Below, one piece after another: positions 44,960 through 55,932 of a DNA stretch of 64,000 bases (within the stretch, counting starts at the first letter, position 1; each line of letters starts with the position of its first letter). Location of the stretch: assembly GCF_003674095.1 (NCBI RefSeq), contig NZ_RDBF01000001.1, forward strand, positions 310,001 to 374,000. The letters run 5' to 3'. The position numbers and the translations under genes are program-made. The notes beneath the pieces were generated by a model. It did no database searches. It was not told the origin of the DNA and saw nothing but the letters and a program-made list of their open reading frames with translations. This DNA comes from Aeromicrobium phragmitis. GTDB taxonomy: Bacteria > Actinomycetota > Actinomycetes > Propionibacteriales > Nocardioidaceae.

Positions 44960-45802
44960 ATGACGACCCAGCAGATACCCGCGCGTGAAGCCGAAGGGAA
45001 CCACCTCGCGGCGATCGCCGTCGCGACTCGACCCTCATGGTTTGCTCGCCACGAGAAGACACTGCTGCCGCTCCTCACGGCCATCGCCGTGATCGCGGCC
45101 TGGGAGGCGTTCGGCCAGGCGGGCATGATCAATCCGCTCTACTTCAGCTATCCCAGTGCGATCGCCGAGGCGTTCGCAGGCTGGGCGGTCGCGGGCATGG
45201 GGGCGGACCTCCTCGCCTCGGGCAAGGCCTTCGGCATCGGACTGGCCGTCGCGCTGCTCGGCATCCCGCTGGGGATGCTGATCGGCTCGGTCCGCCGGCT
45301 CGATCTGGCGTTGGATCCCATCATCAATGGTCTCTACTCGACCCCGATGGTCGCGCTCACTCCGCTCTTCGTCATCATCTTCGGCCTGGGAATCCCCGCC
45401 ACCGCGGCGGTGGTGGCCTTGATGGCGATCTTCCCGCTGCTGATCTTGACGATCGAGGGCATCAAGACGGTGGACGCTTCACTGATCCGTGCCGCGCGTT
45501 CCTTCGGAGCGAAAAAGGTCGACGTGTACCGCGACGTGATGTTCCCTTCCATCGTCCCGTTCATCGTGAGCGGCCTGCGACTGGCCATCGGCCGCGGAAT
45601 CATCGGTGTCGTGATCGGCGAGTTCATCGGCGCCGTCGCCGGGATCGGCTACCAGATCCGTGCAGATGCGGGCGTCTTCAACACCCCGAAGTACCTCGCC
45701 GGAATCGTGATCCTCGTGGCCGTCTCGGTCGGTTTGAACGTCCTCCTGCGCGCGCTCGAGCGGTGGCTGGCGCCCTGGCGATTCGTGGATGACCACAACT
45801 GA
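44960..45802 (+). CDS. ABC importer permease (SsuC/TauC type)
   Basis: A 280-residue permease with about six membrane helices. The cytoplasmic EAA-type loop is ARSFGAKKVDVYRDVMFPSI, contacting the ATPase. Starts one base after the ATPase stop. Last gene of the island before treY, with 92 bases of spacer containing no gene. Confidence 0.92.
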   Translation: MTTQQIPAREAEGNHLAAIAVATRPSWFARHEKTLLPLLTAIAVIAAWEAFGQAGMINPLYFSYPSAIAEAFAGWAVAGMGADLLASGKAFGIGLAVALLGIPLGMLIGSVRRLDLALDPIINGLYSTPMVALTPLFVIIFGLGIPATAAVVALMAIFPLLILTIEGIKTVDASLIRAARSFGAKKVDVYRDVMFPSIVPFIVSGLRLAIGRGIIGVVIGEFIGAVAGIGYQIRADAGVFNTPKYLAGIVILVAVSVGLNVLLRALERWLAPWRFVDDHN

Positions 45803-45894
45803 CAGGGCGCTGGGGCCGGAGCCCAGTTCGCGTGTCCCGCCTCGCTTCGCTCACGGTCGGTCGTTGGCGGCCTCCCTGGCGGGCGGGGAGGTGG

Positions 45895-48188
45895 TCAGCG
45901 CCGGTCTCGTGGCTGACGGGTGAGGAGGGCCACGGGGTAGCGGCGGAGCAGGTCGGCCAGTCGCCGACGGCCCCCGGGCCCGATGTCCCGCGTGAACACG
46001 TCGGTCCAGTCACCGTCGGCGAGGTCGAGCGCCGTGTCACCCCAGCCTCCGGCTCGTTCGAGTCCCAGCGGCAGACGCGTGGTCACCGCGACGAGGTCGT
46101 CACTGCGTGAGAACGCCAGGACGTGCCCGGCAGCCGGTCCCTCGGCCCGCAGCGCGCGATACCCGTGGAACAGCTCGGGCCGGTCGCGACGCAGCGTCAG
46201 GGTCCGCTGCACGACGAGCGCCTTGGCCGCGCCCGTCGCGTCGACCTCGGGAAGCCAGCCGTCGGCGAAGCGGGAGAGAAACTCGCGGCGAGCGTCATAG
46301 TCGACGGGCCGGCGGTTGTCCGGGTCGACGAGCGAGAAGTCCCAGGTCTCGGTGCCCTGGTAGACGTCCGGTACTCCCGGCGACGCCAACTGGATGAGCT
46401 TCTGGCTGAGGGAGGTCACCCAACCGGCGCCTTCGATCCGCGTGACGAACGACGCGATCTCGTCGCCGAGTTCGGCACGGACGCGGGCAGGCCAGGCTCG
46501 GACCGACTCCTCGAACGCCTCGTCGGCCTCGGTCCACGTGGTCCGCAGTTTCGACTCGCGCGCGGCTTTCAGCAGGTAGTCGGTGAGTCGGTCGTCGCTG
46601 ATCGGCCACGCGGCGACGAGCGTCTGCCACGCCAGCAGGTTCAGCGACGGCTCGTCGACGCCGCAGCGTTCGGTCCAGTCGGCGACCTTCGCGACGAACT
46701 CATCGGCGAGCTCGGCCAGCACGGCCATGCGCGCCCGCGTGTCCTCCGACCGCTTCGTGTCGTGGGTCGTCAGTGCGGTCATCGTGGCCGGCCGCGTCTC
46801 CTGCCGCCCGGCTGCGAGTCGGTGGAACTCGTCCACGCCGACTCCCCAGTCGTTCGGCGACCCGCCGACCTCGTTGAGCGCGGCGAACCGGGTGAACCGG
46901 TAGAACGTCGTGTCCTCCGTCCCCTTGGCCACCACCATCCCGGAGGTCTGCTGGATGCGGGTGGCGAGTTCGTCCGCGGGGTTCTGCCGGACCTGACGAT
47001 GGAGCGCTGACAGCGCGTCGTCGAGGTCCGGTCGGCGGCGCTTGGCCCGCTCGATCGCGTCGTCCCAGGTATCGCCCACTTCGGGCAGATAGGAGCGGTA
47101 GACGCCGAACGCGATCATCGTCTCGGCGACGGCGGCCCGAGCGGCCTCGGTCTCGACGCCGTCGAGCAGCGCGGCGATCCGGCGCACCTCGGCGACGAGG
47201 ATGTTGTCGGTGACCATCCGCCGCGCGTCCTCCTCGGTGCCGGCGTAGTCGGTCGAGACGCCGAGCCGTTCGGCGAGTGCGGTGAACGGCTCCTCGCCCG
47301 CCGGGTCGAGCAGTACGCCGAAGAACTCGCGCATCGCGTCGTATCCGGTCGTGCCTTCCACCGGCCAGCTCGGCGGCAGATCCTCGCCGGGGTGCAGGAT
47401 CTTCTCGAACACGATCCAGGCCTCCGGTGCCGCCTCGCGAAGCCGGTGGGCGTAGCCGCCGGGGTCCGCGAGCCCGTCGGGGTGATCGACGCGCAGCCCG
47501 GTGGCGTCGCCGGCCCCGACCCACCGCAGGACCTCGCGGTGGGTGTCGGCGAAGACCTCGGGTCGCTCGACCCGTACCGCGGCGAGCGAGGTGATGTCGA
47601 AGAAGCGGCGGTAGTTCAGCTCGGTGTTGCCGCGCCGCCAGCCCACGAGCTCGTAGTGCTGCCGGTCGTGAACCTCCTGCGGTGAGAGCTCGCCGAGGAG
47701 CGGGACGGTGTCGGGGGCGATCGGAAATCGGAGGTCGCCGATCACGAGCTCCTCGCCGTCGACCTGCAGATCGGCCACGTCGGCGTCGTCGCCCAACACC
47801 GGAAGCAGCAGCCGTCCGCGCGACCAGTCGATGTCGAAGTGTCCCGCGTAGGGCGAATCGCGCCCCTCGCGCAGGACGGACCACCACCACGGGTTCGCCC
47901 GCGGCACCTCGACCGACATGTGATTGGGAACGATGTCGACGACCACGCCCAATCCGGCCTCGCGAGCGGCGGTCATGAAGGCCGCGCGAGCCGATTCGCC
48001 GCCCAGCTCGGGCCGCGCCCGCGTCGGGTCGGTCACGTCGTACCCGTGCGTCGAGCCGGGCGCAGCGTCGAGGATCGGCGAGACATAGACGGCGCCGACG
48101 CCGAGGTCACGCAGGTAGCCCACGATCGCGCGGGCCTCGTCGAAGCCGAACTCCGGGCGCAGCTGGAGCCGGTAGGTCGAGGAGGGGA

Positions 48189-48192
<4 letters not shown>
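45895..48192 (-). CDS. treY: Malto-oligosyltrehalose synthase
   Basis: A 765-residue GH13_26 enzyme that rearranges the reducing-end alpha-1,4 bond of maltodextrins to alpha-1,1, giving maltooligosyl-trehalose for TreZ. The N-terminus IPSSTYRLQLRPEFGFDEA is diagnostic; further blocks are TGLRVDHPDGLADP (nucleophile), IVFEKILHPGEDLP (acid/base) and TTHDTKRSEDTRARM. ATG 48192 overlaps the glgX stop. Its usual neighbour treZ is absent downstream; the island begins instead. Confidence 0.95.
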
Positions 48193-50300
<2,108 letters not shown>

Positions 50301-50321
50301 GTCGTCTCCTTCAGAGATCGG

Positions 50322-52277
50322 TCATCGAGCGGGTCGGGCGTCACGCAGGGGCGCGACGGCAGAGCGGACGCGGTCGTCGGCGAAGAACGCGTCGAGGTCG
50401 ACGGGGAGCCGGATGCGCCAGTTCGGGTATTCGTCGACCGTTCCGGGGAGGTTCGGTTGCCGGACTTGACCGACCGCGTCAGCCGGTGAGCTGAGCACGA
50501 GGCGTGACGCGGCTGGTGCGATGACCGCATGGAGCGCCACCACCGGGTCGTCGTCGGCGATGCCTTCCTCGTCCAGCAGGGCGAGCAGCGCCTTGCGGTC
50601 CTCGGCAGCGCGCGCCATCGCGTCCTCGACGGGTTCGTCGAGGAGATCCAGTTCGGACTGGACCCGCACGCGCTCGTCCTGGAGCCAGCCGGCGACGGTG
50701 GGCAGATCGTGCGTGCTGATGCTCGCCATCGTCTCGGGCTCCCACGCCTGCGGCCGCACGTGCGGCTGGCCCGGGGCGTCCCAGTCGCGTTCGAACCAGA
50801 GGACCGCGGAGCTGAGGATGCCGCGCTCGTGCATCGTGTCGGTGACGACGTCCTCGACCGTGCCGAGGTCCTCGCCGACGACGATCGCCTCGGCTCGGAT
50901 CGCCTCGAGCATGAGGATCGCGAGCATCACGTCGGCGTCGTAGTGGACGTAGGTGCCGCGGTGCGCGGGCTCGCCCGGCGGAATCCACCACAACCGCCAC
51001 AGCCCGGCGATGTGGTCGACCCGAATGCCGTCGGCGTGGCGCAGGACGCTGCGGACGACGTCGCGGAACGGGGCATAGCCGGTCTCGGCGAGCCGGTCGG
51101 GCCGCCACGGCGGCAGCCCCCAGTCCTGGCCGAGGGGGTTGAAGGCGTCAGCCGGAGCGCCGACACGGATGTCGGAGGCGAAGGCGTCCTGCAACGCCCA
51201 GGCGTCCGCCCCGCCGGGATGGACCCCCACCGGGAGGTCGTGCACGATCCCCACCGGCATCCCGGCCTCGTGAGCGGCGGCACGCGCCGAGTCGAGCTGC
51301 CGCGCGCACAGCTGCTGCACCCAGGCGTGGAAGGCGATGCGCGGGGCGAGCGCCCGACGGGCCTCCTCGACCGCGTCGTTCGCCGGGTCGCGGTACTCCT
51401 CAGGCCACTCGCGCCAGTCGGGACCGTGCTCCTCGGCCAGTGCCATCGCCGTGGCGAACATCGTCAGGTCGGTGTCGATCGGCCCGACCTGCGGGTCCTG
51501 CTCCCAGAGCAGTTCAAGGGCGGCGCGCTTGGCGTTCCACACCGCGTCGTAGTCGACGAGGTCGTCGTTCCCGCTGTCCGGGGCGAGGGCCACGATGCGC
51601 GCACGGATGTCGTCGTCGGCTGCCGCGAAGGCGCCGGTGTCCGTGATGCGCAAGTAGAGCGGGTTGGCGTAGCGGCGGCTCGAGGGTGAATAGGGCGAGC
51701 GCTCGAGCGGCGCGGACGGGACGAACGCCTGGACCGGATTGACGAGTAGGACGCCCGCCCCTTGTTCCTTTCCGGCCCGCCGGGCGAACGCGGCGAGATC
51801 GCCGTAGTCGCCCATGCCCCAGGAGTCCTTCGAGTGCAGCGCGTACAGCTGAAGCATCCATCCCCAGGTCCGCGGCACGTCGGGCAGCCGCGCCGGTCCG
51901 ACCACGACCGCGACCTCCTGCTCCTCGGTCACCAGCCGGTGGTAGCCGAGTGGGACGTCGGCGGGTAGCTCGTGGCCGATCTCGCGCGTCGTTCCGTCCT
52001 CGAGGTGGAGCACGCCTGAGACCCCCAGCGGACGGGCGACGCCGTGGGTGGCGGCGATCGTCGACGGCAGGCTGCGGCGTTTTCGCTCCTCCTCGTGCCG
52101 AGCCAACTCGCGCTCGATCGATTCGGGGGTGGAAGCGTCTACGTCGAGCCGAGCGAGCACGGCCACGACGAGGTCGGGGTCGACGGTGACCATCTCGCGG
52201 TCGGACCCCTCGTACGAGGTCGCCACGCCATGAGCCTCGGCGAGCCGACGCAGCGGGTCCAGGTCATGGGAGGTCAT
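50322..52277 (-). CDS. malQ: 4-alpha-glucanotransferase (amylomaltase)
   Basis: A GH77 enzyme of about 651 residues that disproportionates maltodextrins, transferring glucan chains and releasing glucose. It has the actinobacterial N-terminal extension, then DSWGMGDYGDL, GIRVDHIAGLWRLWWIP (nucleophile), IVVGEDLGTVEDVV (acid/base) and SISTHDLPTVAGWL. ATG 52277 (MTSHDLDPLRRL) is preferred; ATG 52289 would add four residues. First gene of malQ-glgX-treY. Only 68 bases separate it from the CoA-transferase gene stop, so its promoter must be compact or lie in that gene. Confidence 0.93.
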   Translation of the reverse strand: MTSHDLDPLRRLAEAHGVATSYEGSDREMVTVDPDLVVAVLARLDVDASTPESIERELARHEEERKRRSLPSTIAATHGVARPLGVSGVLHLEDGTTREIGHELPADVPLGYHRLVTEEQEVAVVVGPARLPDVPRTWGWMLQLYALHSKDSWGMGDYGDLAAFARRAGKEQGAGVLLVNPVQAFVPSAPLERSPYSPSSRRYANPLYLRITDTGAFAAADDDIRARIVALAPDSGNDDLVDYDAVWNAKRAALELLWEQDPQVGPIDTDLTMFATAMALAEEHGPDWREWPEEYRDPANDAVEEARRALAPRIAFHAWVQQLCARQLDSARAAAHEAGMPVGIVHDLPVGVHPGGADAWALQDAFASDIRVGAPADAFNPLGQDWGLPPWRPDRLAETGYAPFRDVVRSVLRHADGIRVDHIAGLWRLWWIPPGEPAHRGTYVHYDADVMLAILMLEAIRAEAIVVGEDLGTVEDVVTDTMHERGILSSAVLWFERDWDAPGQPHVRPQAWEPETMASISTHDLPTVAGWLQDERVRVQSELDLLDEPVEDAMARAAEDRKALLALLDEEGIADDDPVVALHAVIAPAASRLVLSSPADAVGQVRQPNLPGTVDEYPNWRIRLPVDLDAFFADDRVRSAVAPLRDARPAR

Positions 52278-52345
52278 GGTCTCCAGCATCGGGGGAGCCG
52301 AGCCTGGTCGCCACCCGGGCGTTTCCGCTGCCGAATGCGCGTGCG

Positions 52346-53482
52346 CTAGGGGACGGCCCGAAGGTTGGGCGCAGGTGCGGCGGGCGCGAGGGCCGTACGG
52401 GAGAAGCGAATCGGCAACGCCGGTTGCAGCAAGGTTCCCTCGGTGGGATGGTCCACGCGCTCCAGCAGACCGCTCGGGGTGGTGCGTTCGCTCGCCACGA
52501 TGTCGTCGATGGTCGCGACGGGTGCGCAGGGGATGTCAGCTTTCTGGAGCCGTTCGAGCCAATCCTGGCTCGAACGGTTGAGGAACTCACTGCCGATGAG
52601 TCGATACAGCTCATCGATGTTCTCGGTGCGGGCGCCGATCGTTCGGAAGCGCTCGTCTTCGACGAGGTCGTCACGGTCGATCAGTCGGAAAAAGTCCGCC
52701 CAGTGGCGGTTGGTGTACACGAGGACGCTGATGTGGCCGTCGGTGGTCCGGAACGGCCGACGGAATGGGGACGCGGTCCGGGCGTATCCGGACGGGCCCC
52801 GAGGAGGGTCGTAGACCAGCCCACCTTGCTGCTCGACGAGGTTGAATGACGTCATCGTCTCCAGCATGGGTACTTCGACCGACTGCCCCAGACCGCTGCG
52901 GTCGCGTTCGATGATGGCCGCGAGCACCGCGACGACCGCGAAGACCCCGACGGTCTTGTCGGCGATGGGGGAGCGGATGTACGCGGGCTCGCCGCTCGAT
53001 CCCCCTTGGATGGACGCCATGCCTGACGCGGCCTGGATGGTGTCGTCGAGAGCTGGGCGGGAGGCGAGCGGCCCGTCGCTGGCAAAGCCCTGGAGGGAGC
53101 ACAAGATGACGGACGGATTGACGCGCCGCAGCCGTTCGTAGCTGATGCCGAGGCGTTCGGCGGAGTCCTGACGGATGTTGTGGATGACGACGTCGGTTGT
53201 GGCCGTCAGCTCCTCGAAGAGGCGGAAGTCGGCCGGGGACTTCAGGTTGAGGACGACGCTGCTCTTGCCGCGGTTGAGGTTCAAGAAGACTTGCCCCATC
53301 CGTCGCCCATCGGGGTCCAGGATCCCACGGGAGATGTCACCCTCGGGTGGCTCCACCTTCGTCACGGAGGCGCCGAGCTGGGCGAGGAGCGCCGTCGCGT
53401 AGGGCCCCATGAAGTAGGACGTGAGATCGACGATCCGCACGCCCGCGAGGGGACCGGTGTTGCCTTCGGGGGTGTCGGGCAC
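52346..53482 (-). CDS. CaiB/BaiF (class III) CoA-transferase
   Basis: A 378-residue formyl-CoA-transferase-family enzyme that moves CoA between carboxylic acids. It has PLAGVRIVDLTSYFMGPYAT at the N-terminus, LNLNRGKSSVVLNLK, and catalytic Asp D146 in RPALDDTIQAASG. GTG 53482 follows AAGGAG-N7 and removes a 40-residue upstream extension that is not protein-like. It is divergent from the ABC importer genes and shares their promoter region. It would activate an imported acid for the crotonase at 57683. Confidence 0.9.
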   Translation of the reverse strand: MPDTPEGNTGPLAGVRIVDLTSYFMGPYATALLAQLGASVTKVEPPEGDISRGILDPDGRRMGQVFLNLNRGKSSVVLNLKSPADFRLFEELTATTDVVIHNIRQDSAERLGISYERLRRVNPSVILCSLQGFASDGPLASRPALDDTIQAASGMASIQGGSSGEPAYIRSPIADKTVGVFAVVAVLAAIIERDRSGLGQSVEVPMLETMTSFNLVEQQGGLVYDPPRGPSGYARTASPFRRPFRTTDGHISVLVYTNRHWADFFRLIDRDDLVEDERFRTIGARTENIDELYRLIGSEFLNRSSQDWLERLQKADIPCAPVATIDDIVASERTTPSGLLERVDHPTEGTLLQPALPIRFSRTALAPAAPAPNLRAVP

Positions 53483-53564
53483 CTGAGTTCTCCTTGCCGT
53501 AGCCAGGGGTGCGTCCGCACCCGCGCAGCACGGTGCCACGCCCACCGTGTATGAGTCAAACACT

Positions 53565-53629
53565 ACGCATATACATAGTCTGGCCGCAAAGCTGCGTGGC
53601 ATACGCTTTCCATACGTATATAAATAGTC
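53565..53629. promoter_or_regulatory. Direct repeat in the divergent CoA-transferase/importer promoter
   Basis: ACGCATATACATAGTC (53565-53580) and ACGTATATAAATAGTC (53614-53629) match at 14 of 16 positions, 49 bases apart, in a locally AT-rich region of the 240-base gap. They are candidate half-operators for the IclR-family regulator at 58561. Confidence 0.55.
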
Positions 53630-53722
53630 GCGAAGATTATTGCGTAAGCTTCTCGGAAGTGGTTAGTGTCACATTCTGGTCGTGGAGCGGCAGGCGACTC
53701 CCGCGAGCTTGAGAGGACAGAC

Positions 53723-54739
53723 ATGAAGTCACGGACCATGGGATGGGCGGCCGGCGGGCTGCTGGTCGCCACGATGGCGCTCAGCGCGTGTGGCGGCGGT
53801 TCGGATGAAGCGACACCCGACGGATCGTTGGAGGCCAGGGCACAGAGCGAAGGGTCGGTGAACTGGTACACCGGCCTCGATCCGACGACCGCTCAGGCCG
53901 TCGCCGACGCCTTCCAGCAGGAGACGGGCGTGAGCGTCCAGGTGGTCCGTGCGGCCTCCGGGGAGCTGTTGCAGCGATACGACGGTGAGAAGCGGGCGGG
54001 CAAGGTCGTCGCCGACGTGCTGTCGACGCCCGAGCGAGGGGTCTACGAGAACGGTGTGAACTCCGGGGAGTTCGTCGCCCTTGCAGGCGAAGAAGGGCTC
54101 GATTCGCTCGAGGGCTGGCCCCAGGACGCCCTTGAGTTCGAGACTGCCGCCCATATCAGCATCAATCCGGCGGTCATTGGATTCAATACCGACCAAGTCG
54201 GCGATCCCGCCCGGCTGTCAAGCTGGGAAGGGTTGCTGGATTTCGACGGTCCGCTGGCGGTGCCCGAGTGGCAGGCGTCGCCCTTCAACCTGACGGTGCT
54301 CAATCTCTGGCAGCAGGAGTATGGCGATGACTTCCTGCAGGCGGTCGCGCAGCTTGACAGCTCGACGTACGCCAGTGGTGTCACCGGTGCGCAAGCGCTC
54401 GCGTCAGGGGAGCAGGCCGTGCTTGCACCCACCGCGGTCGGCTTCCTGAAGCCGCTCATGGACCAGGGCGCGCCGATCGATTACGTGATTCCCGACGTGA
54501 CCACCGGCAGTGTCGTGTACAGCGCGATCGTGGCAGATGCGCCCCATCCGAGCGCCGCCCGCCTCTTCATGAACTTTCTGATGTCAGTCGATGGCCAGAC
54601 CCTGATCAACAGTGCTGGCGGTGCTTCGGTCTTGCCCGAAGTCACCGGAGACCTCGAGCTGGGTGACGGTTACCTCGTGATCGACCAGTCGGAATCTGTG
54701 GCGAAGCGCGAGGAGCTCGTGGCGCAGGTGACCAGGTGA
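53723..54739 (+). CDS. ABC transporter substrate-binding lipoprotein (Fbp/2-AEP/polyamine class)
   Basis: A 338-residue lipoprotein with signal and lipobox MALSACGG. The mature protein is a type II binding fold (VNWYTGLDPTTAQAVADAFQQETG) similar to Fe3+- and phosphonate/organic-acid-binding proteins. There is no obvious paired Tyr iron site that I can place. ATG 53723 has GAGAGGA seven bases before. First of three importer genes. Confidence 0.88.
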   Translation: MKSRTMGWAAGGLLVATMALSACGGGSDEATPDGSLEARAQSEGSVNWYTGLDPTTAQAVADAFQQETGVSVQVVRAASGELLQRYDGEKRAGKVVADVLSTPERGVYENGVNSGEFVALAGEEGLDSLEGWPQDALEFETAAHISINPAVIGFNTDQVGDPARLSSWEGLLDFDGPLAVPEWQASPFNLTVLNLWQQEYGDDFLQAVAQLDSSTYASGVTGAQALASGEQAVLAPTAVGFLKPLMDQGAPIDYVIPDVTTGSVVYSAIVADAPHPSAARLFMNFLMSVDGQTLINSAGGASVLPEVTGDLELGDGYLVIDQSESVAKREELVAQVTR

Positions 54740-55932
54740 CGGCATCCCGGGGAGCCATGCTGCGTGATGGCGATGTGGGCGGGCGACCGAGCTCGGAGAC
54801 AGCGCCGATCGTTGCGGGGCGCGGTCTCCGCCGCACCTACCGTCGACGTGACGGTGAGGAGGTGCGTGCGATCGACGGCATCGACGTCGAGTTCGGTGCC
54901 GGTGAGTTCGTGGTGCTCCTGGGACCCAGCGGCTGTGGCAAGACCACACTGCTGCGGTGTCTAGCGGGTCTGGAGTCTCCCGACGCGGGCGCCATCTCGC
55001 TGCGGGGTTCCACAGTCTTCGACGCCGAGGCCAGCGTCGATCTGCCGCCGGAGAAGCGGCGTGCCGGCATGATGTTCCAGTCCTACGCGCTGTGGCCGCA
55101 TATGACCGTCCAGGACAACGTGGCGTACCCGCTGAAGGTGCGGAGGGCGGGTTCTGCCGAGATTCGCGCGCGCGTCGACGAGGTGCTGCGCTTGGTGGGC
55201 TGTGCGGCGATTGCTGAACAGTATCCCGGCGAGATCAGTGGAGGGCAGCAGCAACGCGTCGCCCTGGCTCGGGCCGTGGTCGCTCGCGACGATCTCGTCC
55301 TGTTCGACGAACCGTTGTCCAACGTGGACGCCCAGCTGCGCGAGACGCTGCGCACCGAACTGAGCATCCTCCAACGGGCGCTGGGTTTCACGGCCGTCTA
55401 CGTGACCCACGATCAGAGCGAGGCGCTGGCGTTGGCCGATACAGTCATCGTCCTCAACCAGGGACGAATCGCGCAGATCGGCCCCCCTGCCGACATCTAC
55501 CGGCACCCGGCGTCGGCCTACGTGGCGCGGTTCATGGGGCCCGTGAACGAGATTCCGGGCAGGCTCACACGTCGTGAGGGCAAAGACTCCGTGACCACGT
55601 CACTCGGGACCTTCGACGCGACGCGCCCGCTCCCGTCCGACCTGGGGTCCGACGTCCTGCTCGTCCTCCGTCCGTCGGAGCTGTCCGTCGGAACGGTGGG
55701 CGCTGCAGGCCGGCAGGTCGAGGCGACGATCCGCAGCTTGCAGTTCCAGGGCGACTACGTCGAGGTATTGGTGACGGCCGGTCAGCAAGAGCTGTTGATC
55801 CGTGACCGTTCGGACCAGATCCTGCAGGTGGGACAGAGCGTTCTCGTGACACTGCCGGGGGTCGCCCGGGCTGTCGTTCCTGACGATGGTCTACGGCCCA
55901 CCCGTCTGCCCTTCACCGACGAGGCAGCATGA
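54736..55932 (+). CDS. ABC importer ATPase (PotA/FbpC type)
   Basis: A 398-residue ATPase: Walker A GPSGCGKTT, Q-loop FQSYALWPH, signature ISGGQQQRVALARAV, Walker B LVLFDEPLSNVD, H-loop VTHDQSEAL, and a C-terminal TOBE domain from about residue 280 for regulation. GTG start overlaps the binding-protein stop. A 35-residue N-terminal extension precedes the domain; an internal start is possible. Confidence 0.92.
   Translation: MTASRGAMLRDGDVGGRPSSETAPIVAGRGLRRTYRRRDGEEVRAIDGIDVEFGAGEFVVLLGPSGCGKTTLLRCLAGLESPDAGAISLRGSTVFDAEASVDLPPEKRRAGMMFQSYALWPHMTVQDNVAYPLKVRRAGSAEIRARVDEVLRLVGCAAIAEQYPGEISGGQQQRVALARAVVARDDLVLFDEPLSNVDAQLRETLRTELSILQRALGFTAVYVTHDQSEALALADTVIVLNQGRIAQIGPPADIYRHPASAYVARFMGPVNEIPGRLTRREGKDSVTTSLGTFDATRPLPSDLGSDVLLVLRPSELSVGTVGAAGRQVEATIRSLQFQGDYVEVLVTAGQQELLIRDRSDQILQVGQSVLVTLPGVARAVVPDDGLRPTRLPFTDEAA

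Larger units (their letters stand above)
21253..45894. other. Catabolic island inserted between treY and treZ (approximate limits)
   Basis: Everything between the treZ start and the treY stop. Removing it would juxtapose glgX-treY and treZ, the canonical treX-Y-Z order on the minus strand. The block holds an epimerase, MFS protein, CoA-dependent catabolic enzymes, a Mo-hydroxylase operon, two ABC importers and a GntR regulator, with AT-rich promoters unlike those of the flanking genes. I found no integrase, transposase or obvious terminal direct repeats. The epimerase gene at the left end may be older than the rest. Confidence 0.6.

Noticed and set aside
21253-45894. Island as a prophage or integrative conjugative element
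   Set aside because: No integrase, excisionase, relaxase, replication, capsid or type IV secretion gene, and I found no terminal direct repeats or tRNA at either edge.
52265-52870. Near-identical 20-base string at the malQ start and inside the CoA-transferase gene (both encoding MLETMTS)
   Set aside because: Too short, with mismatches, and the surrounding sequences are unrelated; chance similarity is the simplest explanation.
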